A stretch of DNA of 64,000 bases from Nocardia xishanensis NBRC 101358 (GCF_001613365.1 NZ_BDCF01000006.1:186001-250000); one strand, 5' to 3'; shown: positions 15,993 to 24,990, counted from the stretch's first letter. Numbers and translations: made by a program. The notes: generated by a model not told the origin, from the letters alone.

Positions 15993-17407
15993 AGCTCACC
16001 CGATTCGTCCGCGTTCAGCTCGGCATCTTCGCCGTGCTGACCGTCATCGGCCTGACCATCATGGCGGGCACCTACGTGCAGTTACCCGCCATGTTCGGCA
16101 TCGGGCGCTACGACGTCACCGTGCAGCTGACCGCGACCGGCGGCCTCTACCCGCACGCCAACGTGGCCTATCGCGGCACCAATGTCGGCAAGGTGCAGGA
16201 GGTCCTGCTCACGCCGGAGGGCGTCGAGGCGAAGCTGACCATCGACAGCGACTACAAGATCCCCTCCGACGTCGACGCCTGGGTGCGCAGCGTCTCGGCG
16301 ATCGGCGAGCAGTACGTCGACCTGATTCCGGCCGAGAACCCCAAGGGCGGCAATCTCGCGGATGGCGCGGTGATCCCGCAGGAGCGCACCAAGCTGCCGC
16401 AGGACGTGGGCACGCTGCTCGACCAGACCGACCGGCTGCTGTCGAGCGTCGCCGACACCCGGCTGCGGCAGGTGATCGACGAGGCCTTCCGCGCGTTCAA
16501 CGGCGCCGGCCCCGACCTGCAGCGCTTCATCGACTCCGCCTCGCTGCTGGTGCAGGAAGCGCAGAACAGCAGCGAGCCGACCAAGAAACTGATCGAGCAG
16601 ATCGGCCCGCTGCTGGACACCCAGATCCGCTCGGACGCGGCGATCCGGTCGTGGACCGCCGACCTGGCCACGGTGACCGATCAGCTGCGGGCGCACGATC
16701 CGGCGCTGACGAACATCCTGCGCGAGGGCCCGGCCGCGCTCGAGCGCGTTTCCACGCAGTTCCAGGACCTGAAACCGACTCTGCCGCTGTTGCTTTCGAA
16801 TCTGGTCAGCGTGGGTCAGGTGACCACGATCTACCACGCGGGTCTCGAGCAGATCCTGGTCGTGTACCCGCCGCTGGTCGCCGCGCTGATGACAGCGGTG
16901 CGCGGACCGGTCGAGTACGGCGTGCTCGTCGACTTCATGCTGACCGTCAACGATCCGCCCGCCTGCACCACCGGCTTCCTCCCCGAAGACGAGCGCCGCT
17001 CGCCGAGCGAATTGAACTCCGTGCCGACCCCGCCGGGTCTCTACTGCAAGATCCCGCAGGACTCGCCCATCGAGGTGCGCGGCATCCGGAACACGCCGTG
17101 CATGGAGTACCCGGGCGTGCGCGCGCCGACGCCGGAGCTGTGCCGCACCGGTTACGTCCCAGTCGGCGACAACCCGCCGTTCGGTCCGCCGCGGCCGGTG
17201 GCGCCCGCGAGCGGTCCCGCGCCCGAGGACACCCAGACCGCGCCCGCGTCGTTCAGTACGCCCGCGGCCGCCAAGTCCTACGATCCGGCCACCGGCGTGT
17301 ACATCGGCACCGACGGTCGCACTTACCGACAAGGTGATGTCGGCCCCGGCGGTTCCGGCACGGTACCGTCGAGCTGGCAGGCGATGCTCGAGGAGCAGCA
17401 ACGATGA
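15989..17407 (+). CDS. mce4F: Mce4F, MCE-domain sterol import protein
   Basis: 472 aa. ATGA overlap with mce4E. N-terminal anchor (LGIFAVLTVIGLTIMAGTYV), MCE domain (YDVTVQLTATGGLYPHANVA then YRGTNVGKV), then a helical domain. The long C-terminal extension contains several cysteines (PPACTTGF, GLYCKIP, NTPCMEYPG, PELCRTGY), characteristic of F subunits. It ends with a Tyr/Gly segment SYDPATGVYIGTDGRTYRQG. Last Mce protein of the six; followed by overlapping mam genes. Confidence 0.92.
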   Translation: MKLTRFVRVQLGIFAVLTVIGLTIMAGTYVQLPAMFGIGRYDVTVQLTATGGLYPHANVAYRGTNVGKVQEVLLTPEGVEAKLTIDSDYKIPSDVDAWVRSVSAIGEQYVDLIPAENPKGGNLADGAVIPQERTKLPQDVGTLLDQTDRLLSSVADTRLRQVIDEAFRAFNGAGPDLQRFIDSASLLVQEAQNSSEPTKKLIEQIGPLLDTQIRSDAAIRSWTADLATVTDQLRAHDPALTNILREGPAALERVSTQFQDLKPTLPLLLSNLVSVGQVTTIYHAGLEQILVVYPPLVAALMTAVRGPVEYGVLVDFMLTVNDPPACTTGFLPEDERRSPSELNSVPTPPGLYCKIPQDSPIEVRGIRNTPCMEYPGVRAPTPELCRTGYVPVGDNPPFGPPRPVAPASGPAPEDTQTAPASFSTPAAAKSYDPATGVYIGTDGRTYRQGDVGPGGSGTVPSSWQAMLEEQQR

Positions 17408-18342
17408 GTGAAATCCGCGGAGATGCACATCGCGCGCGCAGGCGGGCCGTTCGCTCGGCGGGCCCGCCGGTGGAGGGTGCCGACGCGGTAACGGAGATGG
17501 CGGTGGATGCCGCCCGGCTCGGCGGCGAGGAGACCGCCGGGCGGGCGAAGGATGCCGCAAGCTCCGTGCAAGCGAAAGGCACCGACAGCGCGAGGAAGGC
17601 GAAACCTGCCGACAGCTCCGGGGAGGCGAAAGATGCTGGCAGCGCCGAGGCTGTGGAAAAAGCCGACACCCTCGCTCTGACCAAGGATGAGCCGAAGGAC
17701 GGCGACGCTGCCGACCTGGTGAATGCCTCGGCAGGCGTGGAATCCGGCGATGCGCCGTCCGTAGACCTAGGCAAAGCCGGGGCCGAGACGACCTCGGACG
17801 AGACCTCCGGTTCCACCGACTCCGACGACACCGGCGCAGGCTCGCGCAGCGACCGTCTCGGCGTCGAACGCATCGTGGTGCTGGCCGTCGCGGCGGTCCT
17901 CGTCCTCGCCCTCGTCGGTGGCGCGATCGCCTCGGTCTTCGTCGCGCGGTCTGCCGCCGAGCGCGATGAGCGCCGCACCGCCTACGTGCAGACCGCGCGG
18001 CAGGCGATCCTGAATCTGACCACCATCAGGGCCGACTCCGCCAAAGAAGACATCGACCGGATCCTCTCCATGGCCTCCGGACAGTTCAAGACCGAGTTCG
18101 ACGGCCGGGTCGACCCGTTCCTGAGCATCGTGCAGCAGGCCAAGGTCGTCTCCAACGGCGAGATCGTCGAGGCGGCACTGGAAAGCGACGCCGACGATTC
18201 CGCGAAGGTGCTCGTCGCCGCCAAACAGACCCTGACCAACGCGGGCCAGGCCGAGCCGCAGACGCGGTTCTACCGGTTCCGGGTCACCGTGACCCGCACC
18301 GACTCCGGCCTGTCCGCCTCGAATGTGGAGTTCGTGGCATGA
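17404..18342 (+). CDS. mam4A: Mce-associated membrane protein Mam4A (Rv3493c-like)
   Basis: 312 aa. A hydrophilic cytoplasmic N-terminus of about 150 residues is very rich in Ala, Lys, Asp, Glu and Ser, with repeated A-K-D/A-D-S patterns. One transmembrane helix (about residues 157-180) follows, then an exported Mam domain with TVRQAILNLTTI-like and FDGRVDPFLSIVQQAKV segments, as in other Mce-associated proteins. Mam proteins stabilise or assist the Mce complex. The start overlaps mce4F (ATGA) and the end overlaps mam4B (ATGA). The N-terminal extension is longer and more repetitive than I expect for this family. Confidence 0.85.
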   Translation: MSEIRGDAHRARRRAVRSAGPPVEGADAVTEMAVDAARLGGEETAGRAKDAASSVQAKGTDSARKAKPADSSGEAKDAGSAEAVEKADTLALTKDEPKDGDAADLVNASAGVESGDAPSVDLGKAGAETTSDETSGSTDSDDTGAGSRSDRLGVERIVVLAVAAVLVLALVGGAIASVFVARSAAERDERRTAYVQTARQAILNLTTIRADSAKEDIDRILSMASGQFKTEFDGRVDPFLSIVQQAKVVSNGEIVEAALESDADDSAKVLVAAKQTLTNAGQAEPQTRFYRFRVTVTRTDSGLSASNVEFVA

Positions 18343-18827
18343 ACGGAACACGGGGCCTGATCGCGGCGGGCGCCGCGGGCGCGGTGGCGCTGGCAGCGGT
18401 GATCGTCTTGGCCATCAACGGATTCGGGTACTGGTCGGACCGGCAGGAAGAGCGGGCAAGGCAGGACGCGGTCACCGCGGCCGACCGGGCGGTCTCGGCC
18501 ATGTTCAGCTACGACTACGGCAGCGTCGACACCGAGCTGCCGAAGGCGGCGGACAACCTGTCCGCCGATTTCCGCGAGGACTACCTGAAGCTGATCAGCC
18601 AGGCCATCGCGCCGGGCGCCAAGGAGAAGCAACTCACCGTGAAGGCCACCACCCAGGCGAGCGGCGTGGTCTCCGCCGATCGCGACCACGCGGTGGTGCT
18701 GCTGTACCTGAACCAGGTGACGACAAGCAAGGAGTCGCCGCAGGGCACAACCACCGGCAGCAGGGTGCGGGTCACGCTGGACAAGACCGACGACCGCTGG
18801 CTCGTCGATTCGGTGACGCCGATCTAG
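18339..18827 (+). CDS. mam4B: Mce-associated membrane protein Mam4B (Rv3492c-like)
   Basis: 162 aa. N-terminal transmembrane helix (LIAAGAAGAVALAAVIVLAI) followed by an exported alpha/beta Mam domain: AVSAMFSYDYGSVDTELPKA, DFREDYLKLISQAIAPGA and a C-terminal DRWLVDSVTPI strand. The last line is the usual end of Mce-associated proteins. Start overlaps mam4A; its stop codon overlaps by four bases the stop of the convergent histidine kinase gene, so the mce4 operon ends with no spacer. Confidence 0.88.
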   Translation: MNGTRGLIAAGAAGAVALAAVIVLAINGFGYWSDRQEERARQDAVTAADRAVSAMFSYDYGSVDTELPKAADNLSADFREDYLKLISQAIAPGAKEKQLTVKATTQASGVVSADRDHAVVLLYLNQVTTSKESPQGTTTGSRVRVTLDKTDDRWLVDSVTPI

Positions 18828-20374
18828 GAATCGCGGGGCAGTCGCACCGTGAAGGTGGCGCCTGTGCCGGGAGTGCTGGCGACCCGCACGCTGCCACCGT
18901 GCGCGGTGACCAGCGCCTGCACGATGGAAAGACCGAGGCCGGTGCCGCCGCTGGCGCGGGCGCGTGAGGTGTCGGTGCGGTAGAAGCGTTCGAAGATCCG
19001 CTCGGCTTCCTCGGGCGGCAGACCGGGACCGGTGTCGGCCACCTCGAGCAGCACGTGGTCGTCGTCGGGCGTGAGGCGAACCGTCACCGAGGCGTCCGGC
19101 GGCGTGTGCGTGAGCGCGTTGTTCAGCAGATTCGCCAGCACCTGGCGCAATCTGGCCTCGTCGCCGGTGATCTCCAAAGTCCCCGAACCGGAACACACTT
19201 CGAGGGCGATCGGGCGGCGCGGACCGTCCGGATCGGCGGCCGCCGCGACCGCGCGGGCGTTGTGCACCGCGTCGCTGGCCACCGCTAGCAGATCCACCGT
19301 GCCGCTCTCCAACGGACGCTGCGCGTCCAGCCTGGCCAGCATCAGCAGATCCTCCACCAGCAGACCCATCCGCTGCGCCTCGCGTTCGATCCGGTCCATG
19401 AACATGCCGGGATCGGTGGCCGCGCCCTGCCGGTACAGCTCGGCGAAACCGCGAATGGTGGTGATCGGGGTGCGCAATTCGTGGCTCGCGTCGGCGACGA
19501 AGCGGCGCATCTTCGCCTCGGAGCGCTTCGCCGCCGCTTCCGAGGCCTCGGTCGCGGCGAACGCGGATTGGATCTGCGCCAGCATGCCGTTCAGCGATCG
19601 GGACAGCCGGTCCACCTCGGTATCGGTGCCGCGCACCGGCACCCGGCGGTGCAGATCACCCTTGGCGATGGCCGCCGCGATGTTCTCCACCCGGCGCAGC
19701 GGGCGCAGGCTGGTCCGGATCACGAAATAGGCGGCCAGCGCCAGCGCGGCCAGCACGGCGAGGCCGATCACCAGCTGGAGCATCACCAGCCGCTGGACGG
19801 TCTGCTGATTGTGCGTCAGCGGCAACGCGACGGTGGTGATCGTGTCCTGGTGATGCACGGTCACCACGCGCCATTGGACGTCGGAATCACCGACCGAACC
19901 CACCGTCACCGGTTCGAGAGACGGCGGATTCGGCAAGTCGGGCGTGGCGTCGACGTTGTACGGCTGCAGTACGAAAGAACCGGTGCCGTTCTTGTTCTCG
20001 GTGACGATGTAGAACGGGCTCGGCGCGGTGCGCTGATCCAGCGGCGGAGTCGGCGGCGGCAACGGCGGGCGTGTCGTCCTCGCACGGGTCATCGCGGCAT
20101 CGTGGAGCTGCTGATCGGTGCGGTTGAGCAGGGACATCTCCAGCGACGAGGTGACCGCCATGCCGGAAGCCAGCAGACCGAGCCCGGCCAACGCCACCAG
20201 GGCCAATACCAGCGTCACCCGCAGCGGGATCGCGCCGAGCCGCCGGGCGAGCGCCTCCCTTGCCCGGCGGGCCCGGCCTGCCTCGCGGGCGGAGCGGCGC
20301 TGTTCCGAGGGGCGGATTCGCTTGGGGGCGGGGGTTTTCCGATCGGCCTCGGCGCGCACCGAATCCAGGCTCAC
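18824..20374 (-). CDS. phoR: Sensor histidine kinase, PhoR-like
   Basis: 516 aa. Two transmembrane segments (about residues 50-75 and 200-222) flank a 120-residue extracytoplasmic sensor. After the HAMP domain (RTSLRPLRRVENIAAAIAKG), the H-box DASHELRTPITTIRGFAELY and the ATP-binding N/G boxes (NALTHT, DTGPGLP, GTGLGLSIVQ) are complete. Overall layout and many segments follow mycobacterial PhoR as I recall it (SGMAVTSSLE, LNGMLAQIQ, ITTIRGFAELYRQGAA). Its start overlaps the end of the response-regulator gene by four bases. The signal is not identifiable from sequence; mycobacterial PhoPR responds to acid and controls lipid and virulence genes. Confidence 0.85.
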   Translation of the reverse strand: MSLDSVRAEADRKTPAPKRIRPSEQRRSAREAGRARRAREALARRLGAIPLRVTLVLALVALAGLGLLASGMAVTSSLEMSLLNRTDQQLHDAAMTRARTTRPPLPPPTPPLDQRTAPSPFYIVTENKNGTGSFVLQPYNVDATPDLPNPPSLEPVTVGSVGDSDVQWRVVTVHHQDTITTVALPLTHNQQTVQRLVMLQLVIGLAVLAALALAAYFVIRTSLRPLRRVENIAAAIAKGDLHRRVPVRGTDTEVDRLSRSLNGMLAQIQSAFAATEASEAAAKRSEAKMRRFVADASHELRTPITTIRGFAELYRQGAATDPGMFMDRIEREAQRMGLLVEDLLMLARLDAQRPLESGTVDLLAVASDAVHNARAVAAAADPDGPRRPIALEVCSGSGTLEITGDEARLRQVLANLLNNALTHTPPDASVTVRLTPDDDHVLLEVADTGPGLPPEEAERIFERFYRTDTSRARASGGTGLGLSIVQALVTAHGGSVRVASTPGTGATFTVRLPRDS

Positions 20375-21108
20375 GGGCTCGCCGGGCGGCCGCGCTGCGG
20401 CGTCCGCATCACGTAGCCGACGCCGCGCAAGGTGTGGATGAGTCGTTGCTCGCCGGTGTCCACTTTCTTGCGCAGATACGACACATAGGTCTCCACCACG
20501 CCGACCTCACCGCCGAAGTCGTAGCGCCACACGTGGTCCAAGATGCGCGGCTTGCTCAGCACGGTGCCCGCGTTGACCATGAAATACCGCAGCAGGGTGA
20601 ACTCTGTGGGGGAGAGGGTGACCGGCTCGCCCGCCTTCCACACCTCGTGGGTGTCGTCGTCGAGTTCGATGTCTTCGAAGCGAATCCGCGAACTCTCCTT
20701 CGCCGATTCGCCCGGCCCCGCGCGGCGCAGCACCACCCGCAGCCGGGCCACCACCTCCTCCAAGCTGAACGGCTTGGTGATGTAGTCGTCGGCGCCCAAG
20801 GTCAGGCCCGCCACCTTGTCCTGCACGTCGTCGCGTGCGGTCAGGAACAGCACGGGCGCGTCGATGCCGTCGGCGCGCAGCCTCGGCAGCAGGCCGAAGC
20901 CATCGATGCCGGGCATCATCACGTCGACGATCAAGGCCTGCGGCCGGAAGCTGCGGGCCCGGTCGAGCGCCCGCGCGCCGTCGCTCGCGGTCTCCACCTC
21001 GAAGCCCTGGTAGCGCAGGCTCACCGAGAGCAGCTCGAGGATCATCGGCTCGTCGTCCACCACCAGCACTCTGGCTTCGGGGGACTGCTCCGCGGGCGCA
21101 CCAGTCAT
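20371..21108 (-). CDS. phoP: OmpR-family response regulator, PhoP-like
   Basis: 245 aa. The receiver domain has acidic pocket DDE, phosphoacceptor Asp in LIVDVMMPGIDGFG, and KPF near its end. The winged-helix DNA-binding domain has LSPTEFTLLRYFMVNAGTVL and LIHTLRGVGYVM. Long stretches match mycobacterial PhoP from memory (RVLVVDDE, ELLSVSL, DHVWRYDFGG, VSYLRKKVDTGE). The ATG at 21108 is selected because the receiver starts shortly after it; an upstream in-frame extension would overlap otsA. Transcribed ahead of and overlapping the kinase gene. Strong identity to PhoP is an impression, not an alignment. Confidence 0.85.
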   Translation of the reverse strand: MTGAPAEQSPEARVLVVDDEPMILELLSVSLRYQGFEVETASDGARALDRARSFRPQALIVDVMMPGIDGFGLLPRLRADGIDAPVLFLTARDDVQDKVAGLTLGADDYITKPFSLEEVVARLRVVLRRAGPGESAKESSRIRFEDIELDDDTHEVWKAGEPVTLSPTEFTLLRYFMVNAGTVLSKPRILDHVWRYDFGGEVGVVETYVSYLRKKVDTGEQRLIHTLRGVGYVMRTPQRGRPASP

Positions 21109-21274
21109 GACTCCATGGTGCGCCCGATACCTGCGAAGCTGCTGGACCTTTTCTGGGAGCTTGCTGTGTTGGTTGGCGCGCTGGCGCGCGCGAACGGGCT
21201 CGTAAGACTCGCCCTGGGGGTGGTTGGGAGAGCGCGGAAGCTGCCTTTGACCTTGGTTGGGGTAAACGCTTGTG

Positions 21275-22867
21275 TCAGCGGGTGGGGTTTTCGGACTCCG
21301 GGTAGACGTCTTCATCGGTCAGTAGGGCGCTGCCTGCTACCTGGTCCTGGGCGAGTGCGTCGAGGAAGGCGCGGGCCCAGCGGTCCACGTCGTGGGCGAG
21401 GACCTGGCGGCGCAGGGCGCGCATGCGGCGGCGTTTGGTATCGCGGTTGTCTTCCAGGGCGGAGACGATGGCGTCCTTCACGCTGTCCAGGTCGTGCGGG
21501 TTGCACAGGTAGGCCTGGCGAAGCTCGGCGGCGGCGCCGGTGAACTCGCTGAGCACCAGGGCTCCGTTGAGACCGCTGTGACAGGCGACGTACTCCTTGG
21601 CCACCAGATTCATGCCGTCGCGCAGCGGGGTCACCAGCATGACGTCGGCGGCGACGAAGAAGGCGAGCAGCTCGTCGCGCGGAATGGGGCGATGCAGGTA
21701 ATGCACCACCGGGTAGCCGACCCTGGCGAACTCGCCGTTGATCCGGCCGACCTGGCGTTCGATGTCGCCGCGCATCTGGATGTAGCTCTCGACGCGCTCG
21801 CGGCTCGGGGTGGCCAGCTGCACCATGACGGTCTCGGCGGGGTCGACGCGGCCGTCGATCAGCAGTTCCTCCAGCGCGTTGAGCCGGATGTCGATGCCTT
21901 TGGTGTAGTCGAGCCGGTCGACGCCGAGCAGGATGTTCTTCGGATTGCCCAGCTCGGCGCGGATCTTGGCGGCCCGCTCTCGGATCGAGCGACGCCGCGA
22001 ATGCTCGTCGAGCTCGGCCGAGGCGATCGAAATCGGGAACGCGCCGACTCGCACGGTGCGGAAACCCACCTGCACCACGCCGAGCTTGGAACGCACACCC
22101 ACGGTGCCGCGTGAGGTCGGCTGTCCGGCCAGTCGCCGCGCCAGGTACAGGAAGTTCTGCGCGCCGCCCGGCAGGTGGAAACCGATCAGGTCGGCGCCGA
22201 GCAGACCCTCGATGATCTCGGTCCGCCACGGCATCTGCATGAACAGCTCGACCGGCGGGAACGGGATGTGCAGGAAGAAGCCGATGGTCAGGTCCGGCCG
22301 CAGCATGCGCAGCATCTTGGGCACCAACTGGAGCTGGTAGTCCTGCACCCACACCGTCGCGCCCTCGGCGGCCACCTTCGCGGTCTCCTCGGCGAACCTG
22401 CGATTCACGTTGACGTAGGCGGCCCACCACCTCCGGTCGTAGATCGGCCGGACGATCACGTCGTGGTACAGCGGCCACAGCGTGCCGTTGGAAAAGCCCT
22501 CGTAGTAGTCGGTGACCTCCTTCGCCGACAGCGGCACCGGATGCAGCTCGAGGCCGTCCTCGATGATCGGTTCGACCTCGACGTCGGGCACCCCCGCCCA
22601 GCCGACCCACGCGCCCTTGTTGTTGCGCAGTACCGGCTCCAAAGCGGTCACCAGGCCACCGGGACTGCGCTTCCAGCGGGTGCTGCCGTCGGGCAGTTTC
22701 TCCAGATCGACAGGCAGTCGGTTGGCCACGACGACGAAACCCGAACCCGCGCCTTCCGGAGCGATCGATCCGGCGCGCAGGGCGCCGGGCTCCGACGGGT
22801 CGGGTTCGGGTAGTTCGGACTGGGCGTGCTCGGAGTCGTCGGACAGCTGTTCGGTCATCTGGTCCAC
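21275..22867 (-). CDS. otsA: Trehalose-6-phosphate synthase (GT20)
   Basis: 530 aa. OtsA makes trehalose 6-phosphate from UDP-/ADP-glucose and glucose 6-phosphate in the cytosol. Recognisable segments are [11 protein letters not shown] near the N-terminus, [15 protein letters not shown], the nucleotide-sugar site [16 protein letters not shown] and the [16 protein letters not shown] motif. The GTG at 22865-22867 has an AAGGATG site 7 bases upstream, and an in-frame ATG at 22858 is an alternative start. The stretch before residue 50 is acidic and variable. In M. tuberculosis otsA (Rv3490) also lies near the end of mce4. Trehalose supplies the carrier for mycolic-acid transfer. Confidence 0.93.
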   Translation of the reverse strand: MDQMTEQLSDDSEHAQSELPEPDPSEPGALRAGSIAPEGAGSGFVVVANRLPVDLEKLPDGSTRWKRSPGGLVTALEPVLRNNKGAWVGWAGVPDVEVEPIIEDGLELHPVPLSAKEVTDYYEGFSNGTLWPLYHDVIVRPIYDRRWWAAYVNVNRRFAEETAKVAAEGATVWVQDYQLQLVPKMLRMLRPDLTIGFFLHIPFPPVELFMQMPWRTEIIEGLLGADLIGFHLPGGAQNFLYLARRLAGQPTSRGTVGVRSKLGVVQVGFRTVRVGAFPISIASAELDEHSRRRSIRERAAKIRAELGNPKNILLGVDRLDYTKGIDIRLNALEELLIDGRVDPAETVMVQLATPSRERVESYIQMRGDIERQVGRINGEFARVGYPVVHYLHRPIPRDELLAFFVAADVMLVTPLRDGMNLVAKEYVACHSGLNGALVLSEFTGAAAELRQAYLCNPHDLDSVKDAIVSALEDNRDTKRRRMRALRRQVLAHDVDRWARAFLDALAQDQVAGSALLTDEDVYPESENPTR

Positions 22868-23035
22868 TCACGCATCCTTATTTGGTTGGCGGCGCTCGCG
22901 GTGTCCTTCGCGGTCACGTGGGGCTGCTGTCGCCTGGCCCGTCGCTCACGCGTCGGTCACGCGTCGCTGATTCGGCGTTGGAGTTGGTCTGTCGAGTCGA
23001 CGGCGCCGTTGTCGTCGAGCGAGGGGGGCGGGCGT

Positions 23036-23206
23036 CTACTCGCCGCGGCTGTTCGGTCCGATGCCGAGCATCGAGAGCAGCATCCGGCATTCGTCGGCGT
23101 CCTCGGCGTAGGCCGCAACGACCCGCTGCGCCTGACGTGCGGTCTCGTCGGCGAGTGGTTCCAGTTCGTCGTCCGCGATATCGTTCGCGCTGCCCTTCGC
23201 GGCCAT
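23036..23206 (-). CDS. Small conserved actinobacterial protein, Rv3489-like
   Basis: 56 aa, MAAKGSANDIADDELEPLAD then ETARQAQRVVAAYAEDADEC and RMLLSMLGIGPN at the end. A GGGAGGA site lies about 8 bases ahead of the ATG. Rv3489, next to otsA in M. tuberculosis, is a similarly small protein of unknown function, and position plus size support orthology. Acidic and probably helical, with no membrane segment. The relation to trehalose synthesis is unproven; adjacency to otsA on the same strand (168 bases upstream) is the only hint. Confidence 0.7.
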   Translation of the reverse strand: MAAKGSANDIADDELEPLADETARQAQRVVAAYAEDADECRMLLSMLGIGPNSRGE

Positions 23207-23439
23207 CTTCTCGTCCTCCCGGCTGAATACGCTCTTACGTGCGAATAGTCAATGGTAAGCGACGTCCTCGCCTGCTTGTCTCCAGGCGCTCGCCGCCGCC
23301 CCCAAGGCTTCGTAGCTTGTTCACGGTATCGAATCGGTGTCGCAGCACCAGTATCCCGCGAATCCAGAGTGCCTGGTGCACCCGCACCCACGGGCCTATA
23401 CCGTGGTGGCGCAGCATCAACTCCACGAAAGGGTCGACA

Positions 23440-24273
23440 ATGCCGCTGGCGACGGTGAACGGAATCTCCCTCAACTACCAGGTCAAGGGCGACCGGGCGA
23501 AGGGCACCGACGTCAAGGGCGGCGGGCCGCTCGTCGTGATGATCATGGGCACTGGAAGCCCCGGCCGAGTCTGGGAGCTGCACCAAGTGCCCGCGCTGCT
23601 CGCCGCCGGATACCGGGTCTGCACCTTCGACAACCGCGGCATCGCGCCCTCCTTCGAGGCGGCCTCCGGCATGACCATCGACGACTTGGTCGCCGACACC
23701 GCCGGGCTCATCGAACTGCTCGGCGAGGGTCCCGCGCTGGTGGTCGGCACCTCGATGGGCGCGCGGGTCGCCCAGGAACTCGCGCTGGCCCGGCCCGACC
23801 TGGTGCGCAAGGCCGTGTTCATGGCCGGGCACGGGCGGCTGGACCAGTTCCAGAAGACCCTCTCGCTCGGCGAGCACGACCTGGACGCGAGCGGCGTCAA
23901 GCTGCCGCCGAAGTACGAGGCCGCGGTGACCGCGGTGATGAACCTGTCGCCCGCCACCATGGCCCAGACCAACGCCGCACGCGACTGGCTGGACCTGTTC
24001 GAATTCACCGGCGGTCCGGTCACCCCCGGCATCCGCGCCCAGCGCAAGATGGACCACGATTTCGACCGTGTGCAGGCCTACCGCGCGATCTCGGTGCCCT
24101 GCCTCGCCGTCGGATTCGCCGACGACCGGATGATCCCCCCGTACCTCACCAGGGAGGTGGCCGAGGCGATCCCCGGTGCCCGCTACCAGGAGATCCCCGA
24201 CGCCGGACATTTCGGTTACCTGGAGCGCCCCGAGGCGGTCAACAAGATCCTCCTGGATTTCTTCGCCGCCTGA
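23440..24273 (+). CDS. Alpha/beta-fold hydrolase
   Basis: 277 aa. Canonical alpha/beta hydrolase: oxyanion region IMGTGSPGRVW, nucleophile elbow GTSMGA with Ser105, and a catalytic His257 in DAGHFGYLERP near the C-terminus; the acid is probably in VGFADDRMIPP. It belongs to the haloperoxidase/lipase-like group with unknown substrate. The ATG at 23440 has a GAAAGGG site and starts the family's first strand (ATVNGISLNYQVKG); upstream reading lacks hydrolase features. No signal peptide, so cytosolic. Single gene between a divergent small protein and an MbtH gene on the same strand. Confidence 0.85.
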   Translation: MPLATVNGISLNYQVKGDRAKGTDVKGGGPLVVMIMGTGSPGRVWELHQVPALLAAGYRVCTFDNRGIAPSFEAASGMTIDDLVADTAGLIELLGEGPALVVGTSMGARVAQELALARPDLVRKAVFMAGHGRLDQFQKTLSLGEHDLDASGVKLPPKYEAAVTAVMNLSPATMAQTNAARDWLDLFEFTGGPVTPGIRAQRKMDHDFDRVQAYRAISVPCLAVGFADDRMIPPYLTREVAEAIPGARYQEIPDAGHFGYLERPEAVNKILLDFFAA

Positions 24274-24418
24274 GGTAACCGCCTACGCGTAACGTCTCCC
24301 TTGCTAGGGTCGACACAACGCTCGGGGAGTCTTCCGGCGGACGGCCCGTGATTCGCACGGGCGCCGCGTCGGACAGACCCTGGAGCCGATCCCGTACATA
24401 GCGCCAGTATCCAGTGAG

Positions 24419-24667
24419 GTGAAATTGAGCACCAACCCCTTCGACGACGAAGACGGCCGCTTCTTCGTCCTGGTCAACGACGAGGAACAGCATTCCCTGT
24501 GGCCCGCCTTCGCCGAGGTCCCGGCCGGTTGGCGTGTCGTGTTCGGTGAGGACAGCCGCGCTGCCTGCGTCGAGTACGTCGAGAAGAACTGGACCGACAT
24601 GCGTCCGAAGAGTCTGCGTGACGCGATGGCCGCCGACGACGCGGCCCGACAGGGCGCCCAGTCCTGA
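24419..24667 (+). CDS. MbtH-family protein
   Basis: 82 aa. All family hallmarks are present: [33 protein letters not shown] and [11 protein letters not shown]. MbtH proteins bind and activate adenylation domains of nonribosomal peptide synthetases, for example in siderophore assembly. Start uncertain: GTG at 24419 gives [10 protein letters not shown]; a TTG at 24425 would give the more usual MSTNPFDD, and GAGGTGA lies directly before it. No synthetase lies in this window, so it must act in trans or serve a cluster elsewhere. Confidence 0.9.
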   Translation: MKLSTNPFDDEDGRFFVLVNDEEQHSLWPAFAEVPAGWRVVFGEDSRAACVEYVEKNWTDMRPKSLRDAMAADDAARQGAQS

Positions 24668-24777
24668 ACCGCGGTATTCGATACTGCGCCGGGAACTCTC
24701 GATGAGCCGCCACCGCGTGGCACCGTAAAGCCGGTGTCACGCGGCGGGCGAGCCCGGCTATGATTGCAACGCTTCTC

Positions 24778-24849
24778 GCCTCCTTAGCTCAGTGGTAGAG
24801 CACTCGCCTTGTAAGCGAAAGGTCGTCAGTTCAATCCTGACAGGGGGCT
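24778..24849 (+). tRNA. tRNA-Thr (anticodon TGT)
   Basis: A 72-base cloverleaf: acceptor GCCTCCT pairs with AGGGGGC (one G-T), D-arm AGCTCAGTGGTAGAGC, anticodon loop CTTGTAA giving TGT for ACA codons, and T-arm GTCAG-TTCAATC-CTGAC. No CCA is encoded. The anticodon stem has four clear pairs and one weak outer pair. A terminator hairpin follows 12 bases later. This is the only intact copy; three decayed copies follow. Confidence 0.92.
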
Positions 24850-24860
24850 CGTTCGACAGA

Positions 24861-24893
24861 GGGCGCTCGGTTCCTGGAGCCGGGTGCCCTTTT
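24861..24893 (+). terminator. Terminator after tRNA-Thr (array copy 1)
   Basis: GGGCGCTCGG (24861-24870) pairs with CCGGGTGCCC (24880-24889) through two G-T pairs, followed by TTTT. Equivalent hairpins recur at 24991-25023 (CCGGGCGCCC) and 25121-25153 (CTGGGCGCCC). Confidence 0.85.
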
Positions 24894-24990
24894 GCATCCG
24901 CTTCGCGGATGAGCTCAGGGGTGGAGGCTCTGTCGTTTTTGTAAGCGAAAGGTCGTCGGTTCAATCCTGACAGGGGGCTCGTTCGACAGA

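Noticed and set aside
8606..18827. Missing ATPase as a sign of a broken Mce transporter
   Set aside because: MceG-type ATPases are encoded apart from mce operons in known relatives; all six Mce proteins, both permeases and both Mam proteins are intact.
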